Shown one piece after another: positions 1 through 9,165 of a stretch of DNA of 64,000 bases (position 1 is its first letter; each line of letters begins with the position of its first letter). The notes under the pieces were generated by a model. The model was not told the origin of the DNA, ran no database searches, and worked only from the letters and a program-made list of their open reading frames with translations. The position numbers and the translations under genes were made by a program. Origin of the DNA: Mycoplasmopsis lipofaciens ATCC 35015 (lineage in GTDB: Bacteria > Bacillota_I > Bacilli_A > Mycoplasmatales > Metamycoplasmataceae); assembly GCF_000686585.1 (NCBI RefSeq), contig NZ_JMKY01000004.1, positions 81,821 to 145,820 of the forward strand, written 5' to 3'.

Positions 1-368
1 ATCATTTTAACAATGTCGTCTGTAGGAACACAAGCTAATCATGAGCAATATTTATCATAAAATTTTGCTTTATGAAATCCTGTTGACATAACAATGTTTG
101 CTTTTCCTTTAAATGCTTCAGCAATTTCTAACATTCTAAAGACATCACGTCCAACATTAGGTGGATCCATTGTTACAATTGTTTTACCACCATGATCAAT
201 GTATTCTTGTACTTCTTTTTTGGCAGCATCAACATTAATCATTAAAAAATCAATATGTTCTTCCATTTCAGGACCACCATTTTTAATTAGGTGATCATGA
301 CAGTCAGTGATTCCGATTGAACTAGCAGGAACATCCCCTAGAACGGTTCTGACAAACTTTTCTTTCAT
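1..368 (-). CDS. Phosphotriesterase-family lactonase, partial (C-terminus outside window)
   Basis: The first ~122 residues of a metal-dependent hydrolase of the phosphotriesterase (PF02126, COG1735) family. The N-terminus has the family opening: a VLGDVPASSIGITDCHDH stretch with the HxH-type metal pair (HDH, about residues 24-26) that starts the TIM barrel. ATG at 368 follows an AAGGAG Shine-Dalgarno. A TGA (Trp) at 39-41 is read through, and the frame stays open to base 1. Mycoplasma members of this family have been reported to hydrolyse aldono-lactone-5-phosphates (xylono/arabino type). That fits the neighbours here: transketolase, ascorbate-type PTS and a pentose-phosphate epimerase-like gene. 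Substrate for this copy is inferred from context; bacterial relatives are often mis-annotated as phosphotriesterases. Confidence 0.85.
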
Positions 369-663
369 ATATTTCTCCTTTGTTTTTCAACATTTAAGAA
401 CTAAAATTTCTTTTTGTTCTATATTAAATTTTAATTATTATTGTAATATTGTCATTCGATTTATTTGGAAATTAATTCCAAAAAATATAATTTATATCTT
501 TATATTTTTAATTAATGCTATAAATTAGATAAAAATGGTAATTTTATATGCTTTATTATAAAAAAATAATAAGAAAAAGTTTGAAAATTATTTTCTGAAT
601 TAAAATTTTTAACATAAAAAAGTTTGTAAAAAATATGAAAATTTTTCATAAATGATATAAAAA
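369..663. other. Intergenic AT-rich spacer
   Basis: About 300 bases between the lactonase gene and the transketolase terminator. It is very AT-rich, with long A and T runs. I see no supported coding frame; the short plus-strand frame here has no Shine-Dalgarno and unusual composition. It presumably holds the minus-strand promoter of the lactonase gene, which would make that gene a separate unit from tkt. Confidence 0.5.
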
Positions 664-682
664 ACCAAGCAATTTGCTTGGT
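655..682 (-). terminator. Rho-independent terminator of tkt
   Basis: Perfect inverted repeat ACCAAGC / GCTTGGT (664-670 and 676-682) with a 5-nt loop. On the minus strand it is followed by a T-rich run (TTTTTATAT). It lies just past the tkt stop codon at 693. Confidence 0.8.
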
Positions 683-692
683 AAAAAACTAT

Positions 693-2654
693 TTATTTAA
701 TAAGAAAACGTTTAATTTTTTCAATAATAAATTCTGGCGTAAAACCTTTAAGTTCATAAACTTCTTGTCCGTCTGCAGAGTGACCAAAACCATCTGCTAG
801 ATGTGCTTCAATTTTGTTATATCTTGATAATTGATATCACATACTATCACTTGTTGCTTCGATTGCAAACATTGGTTTTTGATCTAATTTTAATTCTTTT
901 ACAAGTTTTTCATTTTTAACTAAATCTTGTAATAATGGTACAGAAATAACTCTTGCTTTAATATCAGTTGTTTCTTCTAGTTGGTTAGCAATAGTATAAG
1001 CTAATTCAACTTCCGATCCAGATGCTAATAAAGATATATCAAAATCTTTAGTTTCTTTAATAACATAAGCTGGCACTAAATCACCTTTAAGTATTTTAAA
1101 GGATTTAATGGGTTGGCGACAACCTATTATAGCGCTTTGATTTTTAGTTTCACTAAATGCATATTTAAATGCAGCTAACACTTCATTTTGGTCACAAGGA
1201 CGAATAACTTTCATTCCATTTAATGCTCTTAACATTGGAATTTGATCAACAGGTTGGTGTGTTGGACCATCACCACCAACTTGATAACTATCATGTGTAA
1301 ACACATGAACAAGTGGTAATTCCATAATTGAGCCTAAACGCAACGCAGGTTTCATATAGTCAGCAAAAGCCAAAAATGTTGAATCTACAGTACGCAATGC
1401 ATTTGTATATAGATTAATACCATTATTTATTGCACACATTGCAAATTCACGAATTCCATATTTAATATTGAATCCTTTTTCATCAAAACGGTTTTTGAAT
1501 CCTATTTTTGTTGCAGCATATAAATCAGCTGATCCGCCTAATACTAGATTAGTGTTTTCTAATGCATTCATTATGTGTGGAAAATGATTACGTATAGCAA
1601 CATCATTTTCAGTAAAATTAACATTAGATCATTGCACTAAATCTGCGAATGATGTTTTCTTTGATTTTTTTGATTCTTCGATAATAAATCTAATTTTATC
1701 ATCGAGTTTTTTATTATTTTTATCATACATTTGATTTCATTCATCATATTTCTTAACTTTTGCTTCTCAATATGTTTGGGCATATTGATAAACCTCAATA
1801 GGATATTCGAAAGGTTCGAATGTTTCTAAACCACATTTTTTCTTAAAATTAATTGTGTCTTCTGGATTTAAAACACCATTATGTCCTTTTGAAACGTTTT
1901 CATTAGGAGTGTTTTTTGCAATAGTTGTATGTACTCTTATGTATGAAGGTTTTCCTGCTTTTTTAGCAGCCTGAATTGCCTCATCGATTTTATCAGGATC
2001 GTCTTCAAGGACATCAAATGTCGCAAAATTTTGAGATTCAAAATATTTGATAAAATCAATATTATTTACTTCATTTGCTCGAGAATCAATTTGCACTTCA
2101 TTAAAATCGTGAATTAGAATTAATTTGTCTAATTGTAATGTTCCTGCAAGTTGTATTGCTTCTAGTGCTACACCTTCTTGTAAACAACCATCACCATGTA
2201 AAACGTATACATAATGATCTAATAATGGTACTTCCTTTGTATTATATTTAGTTGCTAAGTGTTTTTCTGCTATAGCCATACCTACACCCATTGCAATACC
2301 TTGCCCTAATGGACCGGTCGAAGCGTCTACAAAGTCGAATCTATCAATTTCAGGATGAGACGGTGTTTTTGAATATAAGCATTTGTGTGCTTTCATATCA
2401 TTAACACTTAAAAGTCCTAAAAAATGCATTATTGAATAATATGCCATTGAGCCATGGCCGGCAGATAAAATAAATCTATCTCTATTTATTCATTTAGGTT
2501 CTTTGGAGCTAAACATTAAGTTTTTTGCTATTAATGCATATGTAATGTTTGCTGCACCTATAGCCATACCAATGTGTCCTTGACCAGCTTTATTTATTGA
2601 ATCTAGTGCTATGCCTCTCATTGAAGCAACTAGCATTTTTTCATTATTGTTCAT
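693..2654 (-). CDS. tkt: Transketolase
   Basis: 653-aa thiamine-diphosphate enzyme of the non-oxidative pentose phosphate pathway, transferring two-carbon units between sugar phosphates. Visible motifs: SAGHGSMAYY near residues 65-75, the ThDP-binding HGDGCLQEG followed by HDFNEV, and in the pyrimidine domain YGIREFAM and the FTHDSYQVGGDGPTHQPVDQ block typical of transketolases. Length matches the family. Start ATG at 2654 has a strong TAAGGAGGT. Several Trp codons are TGA. It lies downstream of ulaA in the same orientation, after a ~108-base gap, and may supply pentose phosphates from the sugar brought in by the neighbouring PTS to glycolysis, or act as the general housekeeping copy. Confidence 0.97.
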
Positions 2655-2762
2655 ATAACCTCCTTAATGTATTAATTAAATGATAATTTAATTTTTATAG
2701 TTATTGAACAAATTAATCAAAATTACAACATAAACATGCTGTAATTTTTTTGTTTTATATAA

Positions 2763-4295
2763 CTAAGCTTGAGCTTCTACTTTTTTAGCTGAATTTGGTT
2801 TATTTTTTTTGATAAAGTAATTTACAACTCCATCAACAATTAAACCAAAGTATAGTACTAATGGAACTGCAAAACCAACTCATTTGTTAATTAAACCAAA
2901 TACTCCTGGTATTGCTCCAATAATATAATCTGTGTCACCTCAGTTAAGTGAATTAATTGCATCTGTTTTTACACCATTACCAATTGCAATTGCGTTTAAT
3001 GTTGTTGATGTAGCAGGAACTCAATGTCCTCAGATAAAGATAGCAGGAACTATTGTAATAATTAGTCCATGTACAAATGCACCAACAATAGCGCCTAAAA
3101 TACCACCTTTAACATTTCCGAATACACCTGATGTAGCACCAAGGAAGAAGTGTGGCACTAATCCTGGTAAAATAACAACTGCTAATAAACCACCATGGTG
3201 AAGTCCAATTGTAATAAACATTCCAACTAAACCAGCAATAAAGCTTGAAATAAATCCAATTAAAACAGCATTTGGTGCATATGGGAATACAACTGGACAG
3301 TCAACTGCTGCTTTTGAATTTTTAATTAATTTTTCACTGAATGCTTTAAATGTTGGAACTAATTCTCCAATAAATAAACGAACACCAGTTAACATAATTT
3401 CAACACCTGCTGTAAATGTAAATGCTGAAACAATCATTGTAACTAATCAGTTACCACTTGATAATACCGCGTGTGCATCTTTTGCTGTTGCGGCTGTAAT
3501 TTTACCTAATTCATACATTATGCCACCAGGTAAGAATGCAAACATGTAGAAGAAGAATATTGTAATTGTTAATGAAACTAATGTATTTCTAAAGAAATAT
3601 AAACTTTTTGGGAATTTAATTTCTTCTGTTGAAATAACTTTTCCTTTCATTGCTAATCCAATACCTTCACCAATTAGACCACTAAGTGCATATCCAAATC
3701 CACCTGTGTGTCCTAATCCAATTTCATCTGTTCCGATAATCATATTCATATATCTTTGTTGAACAGCTGGTGAAATAACCATATATGATGCTAATAGTGC
3801 AGAACCACTAATTAACACTATAAAGAAGTCACCTAAACTATTTTGTGGTTCAAAACCTAATGTTATGAACACTGCTGAAATCATAATTGATGTGTAGAAT
3901 AAAACATGTCCTGAAAGATAAATATATTTAAATCTTGATACTGCTGCCAATATAATGTTTAAAATCATACCCACAATCATAATTAATGATCCAACATTTG
4001 CTATTGCGTTAATTGCAATTAAAGCTCCTGCAAAAGCATCGTTGTTTGGAATAACGCCACTTAATCCATAAACGTGTTGAAATACTGGTTGGAATTGATT
4101 TAGAGATCCAACTAAAACTCCAGCTCCTCCACCTAGAATAATAAATCCAATTGTAACTTTAAAGGCTGAAATAATCACTTGTGAAAACTTCTTGCGTAAT
4201 GCAATAGCTCCAATCATTGTGAATAATCCAACTACAAAAGCTGGTGCAGAAAGGAAGTTTTTAAAGAACGATAATAAGAAATATAAAAAATCCAT
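2763..4295 (-). CDS. ulaA: PTS ascorbate-family EIIC permease
   Basis: 510-aa integral membrane transporter of the UlaA/SgaT type (PF03611). About a dozen hydrophobic segments are visible, opening with a segment at residues 2-30. The family hallmark stretch GFIILGGGAGVLVGSL lies near residues 51-66, and GLGHTGGFGYALSG is present. It would carry substrate across the membrane while EIIB (4327-4602) phosphorylates it. The C-terminal extension ends in a charged tail (KKVEAQA). The start at 4295 follows AAGGAGAAAGAG. The order ulaC-ulaB-ulaA in the direction of transcription indicates one PTS operon. The family is named for L-ascorbate, but related members take other sugars, so substrate is open. 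Confidence 0.93.
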
Positions 4296-4326
4296 TGTCT
4301 CTTTCTCCTTTTACTTTCTTGAAATA

Positions 4327-4602
4327 TTATTTGATACCTAACTTATCTTTGAGTTTTTCTGTTAATTCAGCTTTAGATAAGATATTTGTTAAGATAATCT
4401 TTTTTTCTTCTGGGAATTCTAATGTTGGTGCAACATCTGCGCCAACAACGACCCAGTCAACGCCTCTGGCGTTAAAGTTTGAAATGTTTGTGTGTTCAAC
4501 AGAATCGTATTCTACTCCAAGTGAATCTAAAACGCTTTTTACGTTGATTTCTACTAATAGAGATGAACCCAAACCTGATCCACATACTGTTTTAATAACC
4601 AT
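4327..4602 (-). CDS. ulaB: PTS ascorbate-family EIIB component
   Basis: 91-aa cytoplasmic phosphocarrier (PF02302). It opens with the phosphorylation loop VCGSGLGSS, so Cys7 is the phospho-acceptor, taking phosphate from EIIA (4623-5072) and passing it to sugar bound to EIIC. It has the typical small alpha/beta Rossmann-like pattern and normal length for UlaB (about 90-100 aa). It sits 20 bases after ulaC and 31 bases before ulaA. ATG follows AAAAGGAGAT. Confidence 0.93.
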   Translation of the reverse strand: MVIKTVCGSGLGSSLLVEINVKSVLDSLGVEYDSVEHTNISNFNARGVDWVVVGADVAPTLEFPEEKKIILTNILSKAELTEKLKDKLGIK

Positions 4603-4622
4603 ATAATCTCCTTTTATATTTG

Positions 4623-5072
4623 TTATTTATATTTATCAACTAATTTTAAAAATGTATCAATATCATTGATTTTAAATGCTTCTTTTTTAAATTCTTCATT
4701 CATAAAATATTTACCAAATTCCTCCAATAAATTCATATGTGAAGAATTATCAATCGCAGATAAAGTTATTATTATTTTGCCTAATTTGTCTGATTGATTG
4801 TTAAATTCAATAAAATCATCTAATAAAATAATACTTATACCGGTCTTTAAATTATATTCTCCGACCGGCGCATGTAAGAAGGCTAAACCTTTTTCTAATA
4901 CGTAGTAAGCCCCATATTTTTCAGTTGAATCTAAAATAGCATCAGTTAATTTATTTGTTGCATACCCGTGTTCAACTAAAATATCTACGCCTTTTTCAAC
5001 TAATTCTTTTCAATTTTTTAAATCAGCAACATTTATTGCTTTCATCATAGACTTATTAAAAAGTTTTGACAT
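4623..5072 (-). CDS. ulaC: PTS ascorbate-family EIIA component
   Basis: 149-aa EIIA of the mannitol/fructose/ascorbate type (PF00359). The likely phospho-histidine is His67 in LAFLHAPVGEYN. The protein pairs with UlaB and UlaA downstream. Two TGA tryptophans or less-usual codons fragment the frame in the standard code, but reading from ATG 5072 (with SD AAGGAG) to TAA 4623 gives a continuous frame of family-typical length (E. coli UlaC is ~154 aa). Confidence in the family is high; the exact sugar is not known. Confidence 0.9.
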
Positions 5073-5085
5073 ATTACTCCTTATA

Positions 5086-5427
5086 TTATTTTTTTCATGG
5101 TTTAAATGCTAACAATAAGAATGTCAAACAAGTTAAAGCTAACATAGTAAAGAAAGCAACAACAACAATAATTCCTGCCTTTGCAGAAGTTTTGGTTTTA
5201 ACTTTTTTTGGTTCTGGCATACCTTTTACTAATCAAAACCGGTTAGGGTTTTTTTCTAATTCAATTCTTTGTTCCTGAGCTTCTTCTAAAATTGCTTTTA
5301 GATCTTCGATAGACAAATTTTCTAGTTCTTCTATTTTTCTATCATATACAGTTGTAAGTATGAATTTATAGTGTTCAATTAATTCTTTGTTGTTTTTACT
5401 ATCTTGTTCATTGTTTTTATTCATCAT
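5086..5427 (-). CDS. Small C-terminally anchored membrane protein, unknown
   Basis: 113 aa. The N-terminal ~75 residues are hydrophilic and charged (MMNKNNEQDSKNNKE at the start, then a helical Glu/Leu-rich stretch LENLSIEDLKAILEEAQEQ). A Pro/Lys linker is followed by one hydrophobic segment near the C-terminus (VVAFFTMLALTCLTFLLLAF) ending FKPWKK. This predicts a single-pass tail-anchored protein with its bulk in the cytoplasm. It starts inside the preceding gene (overlap ATGATGAATAA, 11 nt), which implies translational coupling, and it ends 13 bases before ulaC. A TTG-initiated longer frame from 5457 is rejected because it would overlap the upstream gene further and lacks an SD. I do not recognise a family. 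Confidence 0.75.
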
Positions 5428-6103
5428 ATTGGCCTCATTGTTTAAAATTCTTTGCAATTCTATTTAATGTATCAAAAAAGGAAATTAAGAAAATATCTAG
5501 GTATAGAATTTTGTGAAAATCTACAGCAGAAGCTAATATTTTAATATCTTCTTCATTAGAGTATTGTCATTTTAAATATTCAATTGTTGCCAATTGTGCA
5601 TTTTTAATTTTTTTTCTATTTGATACACTAAAGATAATCATAACAATTAATCCATAAAGTAGTAACACAATAGCAATGATTCACATATTAAAAGCAAATA
5701 ATCATAAAGAATTAAGAAAAATTAGAAAGGAATTTATTCTATAAAACATTTCTCAACCAAAATAATTATTTTGGTGTTGATTATATAAAAATGCTTCAAA
5801 AACACATAAACAATTGTAATAAATACTATTGTTTTTATTATTTTTTTCTAAATATAAAATATTCTTATTTTTTCTTGCGCTAGGTAAAAAATAATTATTT
5901 TTATATTTAATTATCCCTTTTTTTTGATTATTTTTGGTAATGATATTTTTTGCATTTGTTATTGCATTATTTGTTGCAGAACTTGTTGTATGAATTGCTT
6001 TGCCATTTCTCATATAACGAAAAATATAAGTATATACTAGTAAAAAAAAGAAAAGTCCAATTGCTAATGCAAACCCAGTATATGTAAATTCGAATTTAAA
6101 CAT
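5417..6103 (-). CDS. Membrane protein of the ula-like cluster, unknown
   Basis: 228 aa, frame kept open through TGA Trp codons at 5753, 5702, 5681, 5567 and 5435. N-terminal hydrophobic segment at about residues 9-28 (FALAIGLFFFLLVYTYIF). A basic Asn/Lys-rich middle follows, then a second hydrophobic pair around residues 125-155 (FLIFLNSLWLFAF, then IIAIVLLLYGLIVMII). The C-terminal soluble stretch ends FKQWGQYDE. The start at 6103 is one base after the upstream stop, with no independent SD, so coupled translation is likely. I do not recognise the family. Its place between the epimerase-like gene and the PTS EIIA suggests a function linked to that locus, possibly a membrane complex with its two neighbours. 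Confidence 0.75.
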
Positions 6104-6104
6104 A

Positions 6105-6818
6105 TTACACTTTTGTTACTTTTTGTTTTAGCAAATTAATTTCGTTTAATTTGAATAGTATTTTCTTTTGCATATATTCATCAATTTGCATAGAGTTTGA
6201 ATTTTTAAAAATATTAATTAAATCAAATTGATTTGAAACAATAAAGTCTGTTTGATTTTGAATTAATTCTAGCTCTTCATTGATTAATAAAATTTTATTA
6301 ATTTTTATTTTCTTATCTTTTATTAATTCACGAGATATATATTTTTCAATTTCGTTATACCATCTAGGATTTACAATTCCATAATTTTTGGCTTTATTGT
6401 TTTTAATTATTTCAATTTTTAAATCATTTGTAATTTTTATTTTTGCTTTTTTTGTGTCAATTATATTCGAGATTAAAAATAATCTTGAATCACAAATAGC
6501 TAAAATAGGCAATTGCGAATGTTTATCTTTTGCATACTTATTTTCAAAAATAATGTTATATAGAACTTTTATATTTTTGTTAGCTGATAAATCTAAAACA
6601 ATATCATTCATTTTTTTGTTCAATGAACCAATACGTTTTTTATTTTTAATACCAATATTCTTATTTTTTGTAGCAATTCTTCAAATTATTAAAGCAAATA
6701 ATAATAGCAACATCATTCCGGCGGCAACTCAAAAGAAAATTTTTTGAGGAGTGGGGTCATTAAAGTCTCAAAAACTAACTAGTTTTATATTTTTATTTTC
6801 ACTAAAATTAATTTTCAT
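6105..6818 (-). CDS. Membrane protein of the ula-like cluster, unknown
   Basis: 237 aa. The true start is ATG 6818 with the strong SD GGGAGGTAG. A shorter frame starting at a TTG (6623) is only the piece after a TGA Trp. Residues 1-28 are soluble and contain FNDPTPQKIFFW. One transmembrane segment follows at about 30-50 (WVAAGMMLLLLFALIIW), then a basic stop-transfer KNKNIGIKNKKR. The C-terminal ~165 aa are cytoplasmic, alpha/beta looking (LPILAICDSRLFLIS), ending KQKVTKV. ATG abuts the TAG of the epimerase-like gene directly. Family not recognised. Together with the next two genes it forms a tight three-gene membrane-protein block. Confidence 0.75.
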
Positions 6819-7469
6819 CTATTCTACCTCCCGCCTTCAATAATCCATAAATGAAGTGTTTTGCTTATTTGGGTAGTTATCAATAATTGATCCACCTACA
6901 GCAATATCGACTTTTGCTTTATTAAATAAATGAATGTTGTTTGATCTTAAACCACCATCAGAAATAATTAATAAATCTTTGTTTATTTGTTTAATTTCTT
7001 CAATCTTTTTTAAAAGATCAGGATTTAATAAAACACCAGTACCACCAATTTTATCAATTGTCATTAATACAACAAAATCAACACTCTTTAAAATTTGTTG
7101 ATATCTTGCAATCTGGTTGTGCGATTCTATCATCACACCAAATTCAAAACCTTGGTATAAAGATTTTAGTTTCTTAACCATTTTTAAAGACGCTTTGTCT
7201 AAAGGAAATGAAATTCTTTTCACTTTAATTTGTGTTAGCTTATGTAAAATTTTCATAATGTCATCAACCATACAATGAACATCAAATTCAACATTAGGGT
7301 ATCTTTCAACCAAATAGTTAATAGATTCTAGATTTAAACCAAAACTTTCGGTATAATGAAAATCCATTAAATCCAGGTGCATATGCATCATTCCATCATT
7401 TACTAATTTATCTAATTTATCTATTGCTTGGAATAAATTTAATGCGCAAACACTTTGCGAGTATTTCAT
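6819..7469 (-). CDS. Ribulose-phosphate 3-epimerase family protein
   Basis: 216-aa TIM-barrel protein resembling ribulose-phosphate/allulose-6-phosphate 3-epimerases (PF00834). The metal-binding set seems intact: His31 and Asp33 in MHLDLMD, His65 in FDVHCMV, Asp171 in IISDGGL. The phosphate loop AVGGSIID is at the C-terminus. Identity to housekeeping Rpe looks low by eye, so it may act on another pentulose or hexulose phosphate, as UlaE/AlsE-type epimerases do in sugar-specific operons. It is the first gene of the minus-strand unit. Start ATG 7469 follows AAGGAGG. The regulator gene diverges 120 bases away. A TGA Trp lies six codons before the stop. Confidence 0.82.
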
Positions 7470-7536
7470 ATTCCTCCTTTGTAATTATTTTCACATCTTT
7501 ATACCAACATATATTTTATACTTTTTAATAATATTA

Positions 7537-7570
7537 AATAAACTTTCATCTTTTTGCAATAAACTTTCAT
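7537..7570. promoter_or_regulatory. Paired 13-bp direct repeats, candidate RpiR operator
   Basis: AATAAACTTTCAT occurs exactly twice, at 7537-7549 and 7558-7570. The copies start 21 bp apart (two helical turns), in the 120-bp divergent gap between the sugar operon and the RpiR-family gene. They sit just upstream of the regulator's -10. A repeat with helical spacing in this position is a classic operator arrangement. That RpiR binds here is inferred. Confidence 0.5.
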
Positions 7571-7577
7571 TATTTTT

Positions 7578-7583
7578 TATAAT
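7578..7583 (+). promoter_or_regulatory. -10 element TATAAT, apparently leaderless start of the rpiR-family gene
   Basis: A perfect TATAAT ends only 6 bases before the ATG at 7590 and no Shine-Dalgarno can fit, so the transcript probably begins at or next to the start codon. No clear -35 is seen at the usual distance. Confidence 0.6.
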
Positions 7584-7589
7584 AGATTT

Positions 7590-8450
7590 ATGACAAATAA
7601 AAATAAAGAATTAATTAAACCATATTTAAATTTATCACCTGAGCTTAGTCATAGTGATAAATCTATTTTAGAATATATAAATACTTTTACGGGAGATAAG
7701 TTTACACTTTCTCAAAAGGAGTTGGCATTAAAAACTCATACAAGTGAGGGCACTATTTCTCGTTTTGTAAGAAAAATGGGATTTGAAAACTATAGAGCGT
7801 TTTTTGCTCATTTAAATTTGCTTATTAGAGATTTTAAAACACAATATTTCAACAAAGAATATGAAAACTCAATAAATAGTCAAAAAGATATTTTGTTAGC
7901 ACATAAATTTGCAATTGATGATATTTTGAGTGGTACATTAAAGTGAGATATAGATAGTATATCTAGACTAATTCATCAAGCACAAAATGTTTATATTCTT
8001 GCCTTAGGTTCTTCACAAAAACCAGCAATGGAATTAGCTGCAAATTTATTAAAAATTGGAAAACCTTGTTTTGTTTGTGAAGATTTCCATGTTTTTGTTC
8101 CAATTTTAGCAAATATTACATCTAATGATTTACTTTTTATTATTTCTAATAAATTTGAAAATTTAGAATTAACATTTTCGGCACAGTTAGCAAAAGACAA
8201 TAATGCTAAAATCGTTGCAGTAACTTCAAATTCATTAGTTAATTATAAATATTGCTTTGATGGAACCATAATTTATCAAAATATAAGAAACACTATAAAA
8301 GAGGTTCCAATTTCATCAAAAGTTAGTCAAATATTAATTATTGATTTGTTGTTTGATTGTTTAATTACAAAATATCCAGATTATATGAACAAATTATCGC
8401 GTACTAAAAATATTTTAGACAGATGATATAAAAGAAAATTTTCTTCTTAG
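7590..8450 (+). CDS. MurR/RpiR-family transcriptional regulator (HTH + SIS)
   Basis: 286 aa. The N-terminal HTH_6 domain (residues ~1-80) contains SQKELALKTHTSEGTISRFVRKMGF with the recognition helix TSEGTISRFVRK. The C-terminal SIS sugar-isomerase-like domain (~105-260) contains NVYILALGSSQKPAMELA and the LLFIISNKFENLELTFSAQ region that binds phosphosugars. TGA Trp codons at 7945 and 8424 must be read through. The last codons (RWYKRKFSS) and the stop lie inside the 39-bp direct repeat that flanks the IS-like element at 8459. It probably controls the divergent sugar operon in response to a sugar phosphate. Confidence 0.9.
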
Positions 8451-8458
8451 TATGTATA
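8420..8458. repeat. Target-site duplication, left copy
   Basis: 39-bp direct repeat identical to 10813-10851, flanking the IS-like element. It contains the last codons and stop of the rpiR-family gene. One further base on the left (A at 8419/10812) also matches, so the border has a one-base ambiguity. Confidence 0.85.
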
Positions 8459-8485
8459 TGTGAAGTACAAATCAAAACCGAGAAC
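8459..8485. repeat. Left terminal inverted repeat of the element
   Basis: Pairs with 10786-10812 read in reverse complement: 24 of 27 positions agree, with mismatches at positions 9, 10 and 14 of the repeat. Confidence 0.85.
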
Positions 8486-8520
8486 TTTTTGGCGTTTTTT
8501 GTTAATAAAAATTGCATAAA

Positions 8521-8600
8521 AAAACTATAATTCGTAAGAAACTATAGTTTTAAGCTGATCATCTCGTTAACCACTTTATGTCAAAGAGATGATTTTTTCT
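8521..8600 (+). terminator. Two hairpins, the second a likely terminator
   Basis: First hairpin: AAAACTATA (8521-8529) with TATAGTTTT (8543-8551). Second: ATCATCTC (8558-8565) with GAGATGAT (8586-8593), then TTTTTT. The second has the form of a Rho-independent terminator for plus-strand transcripts and may end rpiR read-through inside the element. Confidence 0.55.
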
Positions 8601-9120
8601 ATATCTTTTCATCATTCGTTGAAAAACTGCGAGAAACTAAGTTATTTAAAAAAGAGCGATATTTCATTTTTGCTTTAGTTTCACCCTCAATACAAAATTC
8701 ATAAAACAGTTTAATGAAATGGCATAGTCTACTTTATTTTTGAATAAGTTCATAATATTTAATTATCAATTCATCGACATCTTCTATTGAAATTTTTCTT
8801 GTGAATTCATTCTCTTTATTTTTATGAGAAATAACAACATTTTTATTTAAAATATCGTATTTTATTTTTTTAACTATTTGCCAACTTAATTCTAATTTTT
8901 TACTTATTCAATTTATTGATTTGTCCAAATTATTTGCAATTATTTTATATTGATATTTTTTTATATCCAAAAAATTATAAAAGTTCCTACTTTTGTTTTG
9001 CGCTTCACAGCATATATGTAATTGTGTATAATTATTTGTAGAAATATTTTTTATAAATCAATGAGTTGTTATCAAACTAAAATTAGTATTATTAAATAGA
9101 AAATTAAAATAATAACAATA
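8599..9120 (-). pseudogene. Decayed reading frame within the element
   Basis: Read with TGA as Trp, the minus strand from about 9120 to TAG at 8599 gives a continuous protein-like frame broken once by TAA (at about 8748). Recognisable pieces include KYQYKIIANNLDKSINW and WISKKLELSWQIVKKIK, a helix-turn-helix-like Lys/Ile-rich stretch, and past the stop FIKLFYEFCIEGETKAK. There is no in-frame ATG near the 5' end, so the N-terminus is lost too. I do not recognise the family. A transposase or element-encoded DNA-binding protein is possible because of its place in the IS-like element. Confidence 0.5.
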
Positions 9121-9165
9121 GCTGAGAAGTAAAAAATAGAAAAAGTAGGAGTAAGAAATAAAAAT

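Noticed and set aside
307..528. Plus-strand 73-aa frame at the left end
   Set aside because: It overlaps the lactonase gene in antisense and then runs through AT-rich spacer, with no SD and no recognisable features.
837..2447. Transketolase appearing as two or more gene fragments
   Set aside because: The breaks are TGA codons, which encode Trp here; the frame is continuous from 2654 to 693. The same holds for the giant gene, oppA, oppD, rpoB, rpoC, photolyase and others.
4295..4606. Plus-strand frame over ulaB
   Set aside because: Antisense shadow of a well-supported EIIB gene.
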